From Paracholeplasma vituli (GTDB lineage: Bacteria > Bacillota_I > Bacilli_A > Acholeplasmatales > UBA5453), in the NCBI RefSeq assembly GCF_025446935.1, contig NZ_JAOEGN010000009.1, positions 1 to 64,000 of the forward strand: a stretch of DNA of 64,000 bases. The letters are read 5' to 3'. Below, one piece after another: positions 7,900-16,614 of the stretch (the first letter of the stretch is position 1; each line of letters opens with the position of its first letter). A program made the position numbers and the translations under genes. The notes below the pieces were generated by a model. It did no database searches. It was not told the DNA's origin and worked only from the letters and a program-made list of their open reading frames with translations.

Positions 7900-10800
7900 T
7901 CAAGCCTCCAGGACTTGATATAACGCTTGATATGATCTATCGGTTATTTCACCATTTTCATTTAACAAACTAGATACTTGATAGATATAGCCATCTCTAC
8001 TCTTTTTCAATATTTCACCATATTTTTCAAATACATTGATTACAATTACTCTTTTTCCTTTCAGTTTTTTGAGTTTATTCATCATTCTTGGGACGAAATT
8101 ATTCTCATTTTTAGAAATATAATGCCAATTTTTGAAATCAAAATAAATATCGTAGTACTTATAATCAAAAAACTCATAATGATCTATGCTTGTGATTTCT
8201 TCAAGTTCAATGCCTAAAACATGCTCTACTATAAATTTACCAACGATTTCACCTAAAGCGCCTTTATAAATTTGCTTGTAAGTTGCAGGCAGCATGTGAA
8301 CACAGTTACGCTTAAACTTGGTTTCAACATTATTCATCTCTAGATAATCCTTAATTTCTTTATTCCTACACGCAATTAATAGCCCACTGTCGTGAATAGA
8401 AACCTCATATTGCCCAAAATTCTTACCTAATATTAAGTGATTGATTTTAATGAATCCGTCATATGAATAATAGGATACCTCATCTAAAAACTGATAATAC
8501 AAATTATTTATCCAATCGTTTTCAGGAAGTTTCTTTTCTAGAGTGGGATATTTTAAGACAAATAACCTAATCTTCTTCCACTCTGAGATATTTTCAAATG
8601 AACCTCGTAAACTATGAGCTAATAAGTCTATTTTATTCTTTGCTCTATTATTATATTCGTTAAGAAGTAATAAATGCTCCGAATCAAAACTATGTTCATA
8701 ATTTAGCAAACATGTCATGTTATAATTACTCAATTTAGACGTTAAGTTCCGTTTGATTTTTTGCAATCTATACAATATTTCTTCATCGATATAAATGTAA
8801 CTATCTTTATTAATGTATCGAGAGCGATTTATCCTACCGAGTGCTTGAATAACCTTTTGCGCTGTAAGAAAATATAATTCATCTCCTTGAATCGATATCG
8901 GAATGATATCAGAATCAGGCATGAAAAGTTTCCGAAAACCTCTATTTATGTTCTCTTTCATTTTTGAGTACGCAATTACTCCGCTATTGTACTGATACTC
9001 CTGTTCAAAGAGAAATTTCGATATATCTTTGTGTTTATCGTACGAATCAAAGGTCAAATTAGTCAGCAAGTTTGTTGGTGTTTGTAAATATATTGATTCA
9101 AAATCCTTTTCTAATTCATGATTTTCATTGTAATTCAAGATAGTTTGTTGCATATCCTGAGTCAAAGAGTATTGTATATTCTTACCATAACTAACTGTTG
9201 CGTATGTTGTAATGACAAAGACTTTTTCAAAATTATTAAGTTTATTATGAATATATAAAAGTTCATCTCCAAAATTGTCACCCGTTAGGTAACAAATATT
9301 AACCATGCCAGATTTATACTCACAATTTAATTTATTCGTTAAATTTTTAAAAATGGTTCGAAGTTCTTGGCTCATGTTTGCATTTAAAAATGAAATCATA
9401 GATTTTGAACTTGATAATTCAAATAGTGAATATGCTTTTAAAAGTTTAAGAAGACCAGCTAGTCTATATGAGTCAATATTGTAATCTTTTGATAACTGAG
9501 TATAATCATATTTTTGTAGTAACTCGTTAGAGTATAGAAATAATGTATCTTGATCACTAAATGCCTTAGCTTGGTCAAGTAATTGAATCTTCACGTTCGG
9601 TAGTATTTTATTACCCAGTTTCTCTTTTTCATTCAATAAGGTTTGAATCTTAATGGAATCATCAGGAGTCATTTCGTAGAATCTATCTTGTAGACACTTT
9701 TTAATGTATTTATAATTGTAATTGCCCACAGTAGTATTAATTGTCACTGTAGCTGATAAACCTATCATTTTCGATGTATTACATAATTCAACTATAAACT
9801 TTTCTGGCGTAGAAGGGAAACTAAACATTCTTATTGAAGATTGTTCATTATGGTAAGTACTATCCTCAATCTCTATGTAGTGAAGACCTTCATTTTCAAA
9901 TGTAGCTTCTTTTAAATTTATTTCACCCAAATCTCCTATGAACTGAACTCTATATTTAATGTATTTTATCGAGTCACTATCGAGATTAAAGACGGATAAA
10001 ATGGTGCTAAAACTTTCTTCTTTCGTGAAGTAGTTATTTCCGTTTTGCCGACCTCTATAATTTCTTTCCAACCATATAATGCAATTAATGAAATAATCAA
10101 TTTGTTTTGAAATTTCGCTAACTAAAAACCTTAATAGAGGTTTTGTATCCGAACTATTGACAATAAGGTTAATACTCTCTTTTTCATCAGCTTTAACGAT
10201 TACATTTTTTTTCATGTTTTTACGTATTAATTGTATACTCTTTCTATCGTCAAATAAGAATGTTGAACCAGCCATTGATTTATCATTTTTCAGCAAGTAC
10301 TTTAATTTATATTTTTCATAAAGAGCAGCAAAACGTTTTCTATTTTCTTCGATAATTCTTCTATACGTATCAGAATTACCGCAATCAATTTCTTGTAGAG
10401 AGTTATTTTTGAATATTGTTTCTGGAATGTTTGTATTGTTAAGAGCATTATGGATATGCATAAATGTTTTCAAAATGTTTGTATCATTCTTCGTACCATC
10501 ATTGATTATTTTGTTAAGTATTCTCTCTTTTGACGAGTCAAATTCATCAAAGAATACAATACTGTTCGAGAACATCTTATCTTGATATATAAAATAACTA
10601 CTACTTATTAAGGGATCGATTAAATTAATAAACTTATCTGTACTCATGAGTATAATTTTATAATTTGCCAGATCAATAAATGGATATAGATTACTTAACC
10701 AAGGATTATTCAATAGTGTCGCTTTTCTAGAGGTATAGTCTTTTCCATAAAACAGTTTTTCTTTGATATAATTTCTAAACTTCTTTTCACTTTGGGTTAA

Positions 10801-11199
10801 TCTCTCATAGCAACTATTTTTTTTCTGCTTTTCATTACTTTTTTCACAATTTTGGTAATTTTCATAATCCATAGATAAATCCTTATAAGTCTTATGATTA
10901 GTAATCTCAAGATTATCAATAGGAACTGACTTCAAATTTTTTATGATAAAATCAACGTTAGGTAACAAAAATAGAACTTTTGTTTTATACTCAAGTTCTA
11001 GTGCTTCGAGTAATTTTTCTTCTGGTATATTCTTTTTCAAATTAGTTATGTAGAATATTCGATTATCCAAATTAGATGCAAGCAATTCTTTTATACACTC
11101 AATAACCGCTCTAGTTTTTCCGAGTCCAGTTGGTGCTTCTAAAAGAAATAAACCAGAATCATCCATTATGTCGATTTTTTCTAGAATCAAATCTTTCAT
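7900..11199 (-). CDS. SF2 helicase with C-terminal PD-(D/E)XK nuclease domain
   Basis: Large ATP-driven nucleic-acid motor fused to a nuclease. Seen: Walker A EAPTGLGKT (about 21-29), the DEAH-type box as FFDEFD, motif III as GLSAT, and motif VI as QALGRINRSR, so both RecA lobes are present. Near the C-terminus GALGE and, about 40 residues later, DIYFDFK give the E, D and DxK of a PD-(D/E)XK nuclease. The frame extends to 11241 with a TTG, but GGAGG lies six bases before the ATG at 11199, which I take as the start (1099 residues). It leads a series with three small genes downstream. The layout resembles single-protein defences such as Hna or Cas3-like helicases, but I cannot match it to a named system. 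Confidence 0.8.
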   Translation of the reverse strand: MKDLILEKIDIMDDSGLFLLEAPTGLGKTRAVIECIKELLASNLDNRIFYITNLKKNIPEEKLLEALELEYKTKVLFLLPNVDFIIKNLKSVPIDNLEITNHKTYKDLSMDYENYQNCEKSNEKQKKNSCYERLTQSEKKFRNYIKEKLFYGKDYTSRKATLLNNPWLSNLYPFIDLANYKIILMSTDKFINLIDPLISSSYFIYQDKMFSNSIVFFDEFDSSKERILNKIINDGTKNDTNILKTFMHIHNALNNTNIPETIFKNNSLQEIDCGNSDTYRRIIEENRKRFAALYEKYKLKYLLKNDKSMAGSTFLFDDRKSIQLIRKNMKKNVIVKADEKESINLIVNSSDTKPLLRFLVSEISKQIDYFINCIIWLERNYRGRQNGNNYFTKEESFSTILSVFNLDSDSIKYIKYRVQFIGDLGEINLKEATFENEGLHYIEIEDSTYHNEQSSIRMFSFPSTPEKFIVELCNTSKMIGLSATVTINTTVGNYNYKYIKKCLQDRFYEMTPDDSIKIQTLLNEKEKLGNKILPNVKIQLLDQAKAFSDQDTLFLYSNELLQKYDYTQLSKDYNIDSYRLAGLLKLLKAYSLFELSSSKSMISFLNANMSQELRTIFKNLTNKLNCEYKSGMVNICYLTGDNFGDELLYIHNKLNNFEKVFVITTYATVSYGKNIQYSLTQDMQQTILNYNENHELEKDFESIYLQTPTNLLTNLTFDSYDKHKDISKFLFEQEYQYNSGVIAYSKMKENINRGFRKLFMPDSDIIPISIQGDELYFLTAQKVIQALGRINRSRYINKDSYIYIDEEILYRLQKIKRNLTSKLSNYNMTCLLNYEHSFDSEHLLLLNEYNNRAKNKIDLLAHSLRGSFENISEWKKIRLFVLKYPTLEKKLPENDWINNLYYQFLDEVSYYSYDGFIKINHLILGKNFGQYEVSIHDSGLLIACRNKEIKDYLEMNNVETKFKRNCVHMLPATYKQIYKGALGEIVGKFIVEHVLGIELEEITSIDHYEFFDYKYYDIYFDFKNWHYISKNENNFVPRMMNKLKKLKGKRVIVINVFEKYGEILKKSRDGYIYQVSSLLNENGEITDRSYQALYQVLEA

Positions 11200-11306
11200 A
11201 TTTAGCCTCCATATATCCTCGTTAAAGTTTGTAAAAAACAATAGTTAGCAATGAAACCTTATGCTTAAGTTCTAAACTTCAGGTATTCGAGATGTTATAT
11301 ATACTC

Positions 11307-11330
11307 CACATGATTCTTCACACTACCCTT
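11307..11330. repeat. Possible leftover IS256-type end
   Basis: CACATGATTCTTCACACTACCC here closely resembles the IS256 right end CACATACTTCTTGACACTACCC at 32738-32759. One possible inverted-repeat remnant from an excised or deleted copy. The match is short and could be chance. Confidence 0.3.
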
Positions 11331-11433
11331 TATAGTTCATATGGAAAATCTAAATAATTTCAAAGAAAACACAGAAACGATTTAATCTAAAATTTCAATG
11401 ACTGTTTGTGTAACTCTAATATTTCTAGAATTG

Positions 11434-11793
11434 TCAATCGACTATACAACACACAATTTCATTAACTAATTTATTTATAACATTTACTTTATCATTAAAA
11501 ACAACTTTATGAAAGCCTTCTTTATCATACTAATGAGATTTTTCGAATAAATATCGATTTAAGATTTTACTAATACTATTATCAACATTGTTCAAATATA
11601 ACTGAATGTCACAAAGTACATTTGTATAATCCTGATAAAATAATTGTCCCACTAAAGAATTACATTGGGAACACTTACTGGCCAAATAATTATGAGACCT
11701 CCACGCAATACTAGCGTTTTAATAACTATTCTCAATAATGTATTCTAATTTCCTAGCATAATCAATTTGTTTTCGATAATTGCTTCTGAACAT
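11434..11793 (-). pseudogene. Decayed gene, two in-frame stops
   Basis: Reading minus-strand from the ATG at 11793, a protein-like frame runs to TGA at 11434-11436. It is interrupted by TAA at 11719-11721 and TAG at 11530-11532. Between the stops the text reads like real protein (FRSNYRKQIDYARKLEYI, then AWRSHNYLASKCSQC with a CxxC, then KILNRYLFEK). Coding-like text also continues upstream to about 11880 in another frame, implying a frameshift near 11790. I do not recognise the product. It follows the 11936-12691 nuclease gene and may be a lost member of that operon. Confidence 0.55.
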
Positions 11794-11935
11794 AAAGCAT
11801 CGTAATGTCATCAGAATAGAATGATATTAGCATCGACTTTTTATATTTCCAACACTCAATAACAGATATATTAATACATTTTAGTAGCAGAAGGACTACT
11901 TATTAATTTATTTTCATAGAACAAAAATATTTCCT

Positions 11936-12691
11936 TTAATAACCAATTACAGATTTGTTGACTTCATCAATTATGTCTTTGTTGATAACTGCTATTTTAA
12001 GTCTATAAATCCTGTTCAAACGAGGATTAAATATCCCGAGATACTTTATTGATTCAAATATATCAGAATGAACCGATTTTAGTCCCATCAAATAATACAC
12101 TAGTAGCTGTAAGGTATGATCTTTTGTCGGAGTAGAAATAGACACCTTCAAATCCCATAATGTATCTGAGGTAATGAAATCTCCATCGCCCGCGTTAATG
12201 AGTTCAGTGTATCCATTTTTGAATGTGAAACCATCCAGTAATATTGGTCCATAAAGATTAAAGAAATGAATACTTCGATTTACTAAAATCCTGACATTTT
12301 CTATCGTCTTAGCATCTGGATTAATCTCTGAAACAGGCTTGTAATGCAATGGACTCGACCTGAATGCTACATCATACCCAGCCATTTTGATTGCATGTAT
12401 AATGCTTATATCGTCTAATCCTTTGATTTTTGATAGAATAGCAATTGCTTGTTCCAATTTTAAAAGGTTAAATGCTCCTTTTAATGAAATCCTAAAGGCT
12501 AATTCAGGCTTGACTCCTAGTAATAACCGTGTCATATAATCAACCGAAAGTCCAATTAAACTAGCATGTATATTTTCTGTATCATTAAGACTATCAGCAG
12601 ATTCAAGCTGAATTTCTTCAAAAAGTTTCGGGTGAAGATACCCTCCCTTAGGTTGAGAAATCATTTTAATACGTTGTGTTACAGATGGCAT
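11936..12691 (-). CDS. RecB/Cas4-like PD-(D/E)XK protein
   Basis: 251-residue predicted nuclease. Seen: GDGDFI, then DTLWDLKVS, then TLQLLVYYLMG at about residues 170-210, giving the D, DxK and QxxxY motifs of the RecB/Cas4 group. The N-terminus (MPSVTQRI, then KGGYLHPKLFEE) and the segment LIGLSVDYMTRLLLG belong to a conserved family I know only as hypothetical. The start follows AAGGAGG. It lies 54 bases after the 538-codon frame of another predicted nuclease, so the two probably form an operon. The fold is likely; the target and any partner are unknown. Confidence 0.65.
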   Translation of the reverse strand: MPSVTQRIKMISQPKGGYLHPKLFEEIQLESADSLNDTENIHASLIGLSVDYMTRLLLGVKPELAFRISLKGAFNLLKLEQAIAILSKIKGLDDISIIHAIKMAGYDVAFRSSPLHYKPVSEINPDAKTIENVRILVNRSIHFFNLYGPILLDGFTFKNGYTELINAGDGDFITSDTLWDLKVSISTPTKDHTLQLLVYYLMGLKSVHSDIFESIKYLGIFNPRLNRIYRLKIAVINKDIIDEVNKSVIGY

Positions 12692-12745
12692 TTCTAATCC
12701 TCCTTTATGCTTGAAAAATGATTAAAAAATCAATTTTGTTGCTTT

Positions 12746-14350
12746 TTAATGATGTACTGCCATTCTTTGAAATACAAAATTGAAACCACAATAATGGAAC
12801 TCTGATGTGATTGATTCTACATCAATCTCATTTAGAAATTTTTGTTCTTTAATACTATCGTAAACACTGTGAATATCAAAATTATACTTATCCGACAATA
12901 ATTTAAATGTCACAAAATCGATAACAGGTATCTTATAGTTAATATAATCATCACCCATATCTGTATAGGAAATAATCAATGACTCTACTTTTTCGATTTC
13001 CACATTACCATTAAATACTTCAAGATTAAAATGCTCTATATTATTTCTTACAATAGTGTCTTGTTTGAGACGGTAATTAATTGAATCCTGTATCTTCCTA
13101 GTAACTTTTTTACTTTCAGATTCTCCATCAGAAACATAAAACCATTTGCATTCACATAAGTAAACAGTCTTTAATGATGAATCATATAGTATAATGTCAT
13201 ACTCTGCGTTAACGATTTTAGAATTTGGTTTTTTCAGTTTGACATTAGTCATGACAACGAGTGTGCTATGGTTAAGATAATTAGTTTTAATTTCTTCAAT
13301 CATTGAATACTCTTTTGTATGTGCTACAAATGAAAATACTTTTTCGTACTTCTCTTTAGAAAAGTCATTTATTACGCGATAGAATTTTTTTGGTAGTTCA
13401 GCAGGAACTAAAACATAGGGTGAAAAAATGATATTGTCATCAATTCTAATTAAATGTTGTAGTAACGTTATTTTTGTGCGGTGATATAATGAATCATAAA
13501 TCATATAACCAATTATTAACCTTACCGTTTCCTCATTAATTCTGGTTATTTCGGATATATGCTTTATGAAGATATCATATTTTTCAATATAGCAACATTT
13601 AGTATCATTCTTGTATATTTGTTCGTTTGCAAAATTACTTAGTTGTTTAAAAAGCGCGATATATGTTAATGCTGCACATACATTAATTAAATCTTTATAT
13701 AGAAAGTCGCCAAAGTCAATATCATACTTTATTTCAGAATCTAGAAGAATAATTTTGTTAAGTTCTTCATAATCATCCCTATTTATGTGTTGTCTAAAAT
13801 AATGCATGTATTTAAAGTTCTTAATCATGCTTTTATTTTTATTTAAGTACCATGAATAAGCCATTTTATGGTCAATACTATGATTACCAACATTGTTAAT
13901 TTCAAGAGCTCTTTTGAAATGGCGTCTTGATAAGTCTGTTTGGATCTCAGTTAATGTTTTTGAGTTTTCATCATACTTTAATTCCAACACTCCAATTTCA
14001 TGTCGATCGATCCTATTTCTAATTTCATTGTAATACATAAACATACCTGGAAATAAATCTTGAAAACCCTTCACAATTAATTCGTAGTCACACTCTAATC
14101 CATCCTCATCAGAAAACTCATATATAAACTTCAAGATTTGTCTATATGAATAAGGTATATGTGATACCATTAAAGAGTTTACTGTGTTATCTTCCTTAGA
14201 ACTATTAAAAGTGTTTTTAAAGCTTTCAATTGCAAGTTTGTCTATTTCACTATTCAAAATATATAGCAAATCAGATCTTTTATATTTAAATAAATCCATA
14301 CTTGCAATTGAATTTCGAATAGAATCCAAGATAAATCTATATGATTTCAT
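12746..14350 (-). CDS. Large protein with C-terminal PD-(D/E)XK nuclease-like domain
   Basis: About 534 residues. The N-terminal 300 residues are helical and unrecognised. Around residues 385-410 AEYDIILYD is followed by VYLCECKWF, a D and ExK pair typical of restriction-endonuclease folds (NERD or Mrr-like). The frame opens with a GTG at 14362, but GAGG seven bases before the ATG at 14350 favours the latter. It is followed by the 251-residue RecB-like protein. Two nuclease-like proteins in one operon inside a defence island suggest an anti-phage unit; the exact system is not known to me. Confidence 0.6.
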   Translation of the reverse strand: MKSYRFILDSIRNSIASMDLFKYKRSDLLYILNSEIDKLAIESFKNTFNSSKEDNTVNSLMVSHIPYSYRQILKFIYEFSDEDGLECDYELIVKGFQDLFPGMFMYYNEIRNRIDRHEIGVLELKYDENSKTLTEIQTDLSRRHFKRALEINNVGNHSIDHKMAYSWYLNKNKSMIKNFKYMHYFRQHINRDDYEELNKIILLDSEIKYDIDFGDFLYKDLINVCAALTYIALFKQLSNFANEQIYKNDTKCCYIEKYDIFIKHISEITRINEETVRLIIGYMIYDSLYHRTKITLLQHLIRIDDNIIFSPYVLVPAELPKKFYRVINDFSKEKYEKVFSFVAHTKEYSMIEEIKTNYLNHSTLVVMTNVKLKKPNSKIVNAEYDIILYDSSLKTVYLCECKWFYVSDGESESKKVTRKIQDSINYRLKQDTIVRNNIEHFNLEVFNGNVEIEKVESLIISYTDMGDDYINYKIPVIDFVTFKLLSDKYNFDIHSVYDSIKEQKFLNEIDVESITSEFHYCGFNFVFQRMAVHH

Positions 14351-14425
14351 AAGATACCTCACTACAAGACAGCACTATATTTTTTATAATACCATAATAT
14401 TTTAATAATTCATTATCATTATTAA

Positions 14426-14454
14426 ATAAAAAATTCCTGAAACAAATCAGGAAT
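14426..14454 (-). terminator. Terminator of the 14468-15373 gene
   Basis: ATTCCTGA and TCAGGAAT pair around a six-base loop and are followed on the minus strand by a T run. It lies between the 14468 stop and the next operon. Confidence 0.8.
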
Positions 14455-14467
14455 TTCTTCTGTTGTA

Positions 14468-15373
14468 TTACTTGTTAAGTTTAATTTTTACATACTCTCT
14501 AAATTCATCCTTAGCTTGTTCTAATATGCCTGGATATTTTAAAGCTATATCTAGAATCGCACAATACTCAAACTTTGATACTTTATCTAATTCGAGTTTT
14601 TCTTTAATTGCCTTCTTTGACGGAAGTTTTACTTCTCCCTTTTTCTTGCCACTCTTGTAAGTCTCACCTAATTCAGGAACATACATTAGATAGAACTTCT
14701 TTAGAGCTTCAAGAAAACCACGATAGATAAATTGATAATAGCCAAAATCGTTAGATTCAAGACTTACAACATAACGTTTAGGGACTAATAAGATTTGGAT
14801 GCCTTCGATGACAGCAACTTCAATAGAACGTTTTCCCCAAACCGATTTCTCTTCATTCCAAAAGTAGCAAGATACACTTTCAAATTTGACTTTTTCGAAT
14901 TTTCCCAACTGGTCTCTAGTATATACAGATAGCAGATCGATAATGATATTTGTAATCATGTCAGAAATTCGGTCTTTACCAATTCCATTAATGAAAATAC
15001 TCATATCTGCTATATCTGACACTAATCCTGTTATAAGTGCATCTGAGTTGTGTAACTCATTGATTAAAAGATCACTGAGTACAACTGAAGAACCTTTGCC
15101 ATGCCCGCCTTCACTCCACCCTAGTTTCGTATATTTAACCTCACCAATGTGATTCACTACTTCGGCTAGTGATTCCCTACTATGTAAGTTATCAGCTATC
15201 TTTTGAAAGTATGTGTGAAGTTTATTTAGGGCAATTTGACTAAAATTAGTGCGCTTTTTATCCTTTAATATCAAACTAAAAGGATCGATGTAATACTTTA
15301 CATCAATATTTTTTTCTAGTTCAATATTAACAAAATCGGCATCAATTACACCTAAGTAATCATAGATTTTCAT
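14468..15373 (-). CDS. Conserved hypothetical protein of the defence island
   Basis: Soluble, about 301 residues. Recognisable landmarks are YIDPFSLI near the N-terminus, a glycine stretch GWSEGGHGKGSS, DRISDMITNIIIDLL and LLVPKRYVV. I recall this pattern from hypothetical proteins next to restriction and other defence genes but cannot assign a reaction. The frame is open up to 15424, but AAAGGAG at 15384-15390 points to the ATG at 15373. That start places the 3' arm of the structured element (15401-15556) about ten bases before the ribosome site, so leader structure may control translation. It has its own terminator. Confidence 0.65.
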   Translation of the reverse strand: MKIYDYLGVIDADFVNIELEKNIDVKYYIDPFSLILKDKKRTNFSQIALNKLHTYFQKIADNLHSRESLAEVVNHIGEVKYTKLGWSEGGHGKGSSVVLSDLLINELHNSDALITGLVSDIADMSIFINGIGKDRISDMITNIIIDLLSVYTRDQLGKFEKVKFESVSCYFWNEEKSVWGKRSIEVAVIEGIQILLVPKRYVVSLESNDFGYYQFIYRGFLEALKKFYLMYVPELGETYKSGKKKGEVKLPSKKAIKEKLELDKVSKFEYCAILDIALKYPGILEQAKDEFREYVKIKLNK

Positions 15374-15400
15374 ACAGATTTGTCTCCTTTCTTTTAGATT

Positions 15401-15556
15401 TCTCATTTCATCGAAAGGAATCATTAAATTTTAATACAGACTTTACATCACATCACTAAAGTGATAAACTTGATGTAGAATATGATTTTCCAGGACCATA
15501 TTCGCGCGCTGATAAGCGCGTTTTTTATTTATATTCATCGACGCGATGAAATGAGA
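15401..15556. other. 156-bp structured element closed by a 13-bp perfect inverted repeat
   Basis: TCTCATTTCATCG (15401-15413) and CGATGAAATGAGA (15544-15556) are perfect inverted repeats. Inside are TACATCA/TGATGTA (15444-15477, with inner ATCAC/GTGAT), GAATATG/CATATTC (15478-15503) and CGCGCT/AGCGCG (15505-15520), the last followed on the plus strand by six T. A further hairpin, TTCATCG/CGATGAA (15534-15550), uses the same bases as the closing stem, so the two exclude each other. Possible readings are a structured leader RNA for the 14468-15373 gene, a small antisense RNA with its own terminator, or a short mobile element. No known RNA family is recognised. Confidence 0.6.
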
Positions 15557-15931
15557 TCATTTAATAGGTAAAACATGATTAAAATCAAAGAGCAAGGCAT
15601 TGTGTTCATCTAGAAACTCACCTTCTACTTTAAATGACTGAAACTCTGAATTAGTACTCTTTAAAGCCAAAAGAGTTTTAGTAAGGTCTCTATAATTAAG
15701 TCTAATGCTATTAGGTTTATCTTTCTTTAGACAAAATATTGTTGCGTCGTCGTCATTTTCATTAATTGCAACTATAGCGACTTGTTTTTGATCTTTGTTA
15801 ATGAGTATTCTTATATAATTAGCATATCCTAATTTCACTATAGCTTGCTTGTTAAAAGAAACCCCTGTATCTGTAATGGATATTGTCGGAACACCTACTG
15901 TAACTTTGTATACTTTAAAATTGTCGAACAC
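15557..15931 (-). CDS. Small conserved hypothetical protein
   Basis: About 124 residues, mainly beta-strand by appearance, with a repeated turn-rich start (VGVPTISIT, GVSFNKQAI) and LGYANYIRILIN. I recall similar small proteins in Firmicutes accessory regions but know no function. The frame opens with GTG at 15940, but GAAGGGG fits the second in-frame GTG at 15931 better. A good sigma-A promoter lies just upstream. The structured element begins directly at its stop codon. Confidence 0.6.
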   Translation of the reverse strand: MFDNFKVYKVTVGVPTISITDTGVSFNKQAIVKLGYANYIRILINKDQKQVAIVAINENDDDATIFCLKKDKPNSIRLNYRDLTKTLLALKSTNSEFQSFKVEGEFLDEHNALLFDFNHVLPIK

Positions 15932-15952
15932 ATTAAACACCCCTTCATCTAT

Positions 15953-15981
15953 ATTATACTTACTTTTTCATAATTACACAA
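15953..15981 (-). promoter_or_regulatory. Sigma-A promoter for the 15557-15931 gene
   Basis: Minus strand: -35 TTGTGT (15976-15981), 17-base spacer, -10 TATAAT (15953-15958). The transcript would start about 15 bases before the start codon and could run on into the structured element and the next gene. Confidence 0.65.
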
Positions 15982-16119
15982 GTGTATATTATCATTAATC
16001 ACCACATTTCGATTCATCTGTTTCGCTTTTTATTAGATAGTATATCAATTTATAATTTTTTCATTGTGTTTCAATTGCATGTTATAATGCACTTAAAATG
16101 TCATTTCTGATTATAATTT

Positions 16120-16530
16120 TATGTTATAACATATAACCATCCCCTATAAGCCTCTTCCAAACTATGATAAATATTAAACGAAATGGGATAGAGGATGATT
16201 AATTTGATAGATAAGCATGACATCATATGTATGATTATCCCTAAATGTAAGGTAAGCAATAAACTAGATGACTATTAGACATATCAAGAAACACAGTAAC
16301 CAAATGTATCGCTGAAAACGTAATGATTTTGAGAGCATTAAAATATAGTGAAGATGAAAATGAGAGTTGAGTTCATTAAAAAACCATTCTCGGCAAATGT
16401 ATCATAGATAAATTAAATCCCAACATAATACCTTCCTTGATTAAATGACGATTTGATGTCTAAGTGACTCACTTTCACTTGACGGTTTACATCAACCAAT
16501 TGACTACATATTTTGATTATGACGTCGTCA
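16120..16530 (+). mobile_element. IS21-family relic, internally deleted, copy 1
   Basis: A short remnant reading left to right: an upstream stretch matching that of copy 2 (both have AAACTATRATAAATA before the gene), a broken istA N-terminus (16195-16412) and a right-end repeat TGACTCACTTTCACTTGACGG at 16465-16485. That repeat matches the end repeat of copy 2 (29413-29433) at 18 of 21 positions. A second, weaker repeat follows at about 16500-16524. Left boundary is uncertain. Confidence 0.65.
16195..16412 (+). pseudogene. istA fragment, heavily decayed
   Basis: Starts MINLIDKHDIICM, closely matching MINMIEKNGIISM of the 29121-29360 copy. It then drifts through several stops and small indels but still aligns to the end of that copy (SRNTV counterpart, then ALKYSEDENES against ALKESEHDYES). 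It is the N-terminal DNA-binding part of an IS21 transposase only. Not functional. Confidence 0.7.
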
Positions 16531-16551
16531 AAATGGAAATTTTTGGATAGA

Positions 16552-16584
16552 TAAAAAAAACATAAGGCCTAATTGAACTTATGT
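16552..16584 (-). terminator. Terminator of the type I restriction operon
   Basis: ACATAAG and CTTATGT pair, with eight T following on the minus strand, about 30 bases after the hsdR stop. A shorter T run on the other side may let it act both ways. Confidence 0.75.
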
Positions 16585-16614
16585 TTTTACAATAGTATTA
16601 ACTTTTTCCCCAAA

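Larger units (their letters stand above)
11242..11935. other. 694-base gap with gene remains
   Basis: No intact gene. It holds a decayed minus-strand reading frame (11434 to about 11880, listed separately) and a stretch at 11307-11330 that resembles the outer end of the IS256 element at 31.4-32.8 kb. The rest is A/T-rich and unremarkable. Confidence 0.5.
15982..16614. other. Long gap holding an IS21-family relic
   Basis: No intact gene. It contains a palindrome TATGTTATAACATA at 16120-16133, the decayed istA fragment, an IS21-type end repeat and the hsdR terminator, each described separately. Confidence 0.6.

Noticed and set aside
15505-15526. Plain plus-strand terminator
   Set aside because: No plus-strand gene lies upstream, and the hairpin is part of a larger closed structure, so I list it within that element.
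15401-15940. Type III toxin-antitoxin (ToxIN-like) or retron
   Set aside because: There are no tandem RNA repeats, the adjacent protein does not look like ToxN, and no reverse transcriptase gene is present.
16120-16133. Palindrome TATGTTATAACATA as an operator
   Set aside because: Pure A/T palindromes are expected by chance here and it lies inside IS relic sequence, not at a promoter.
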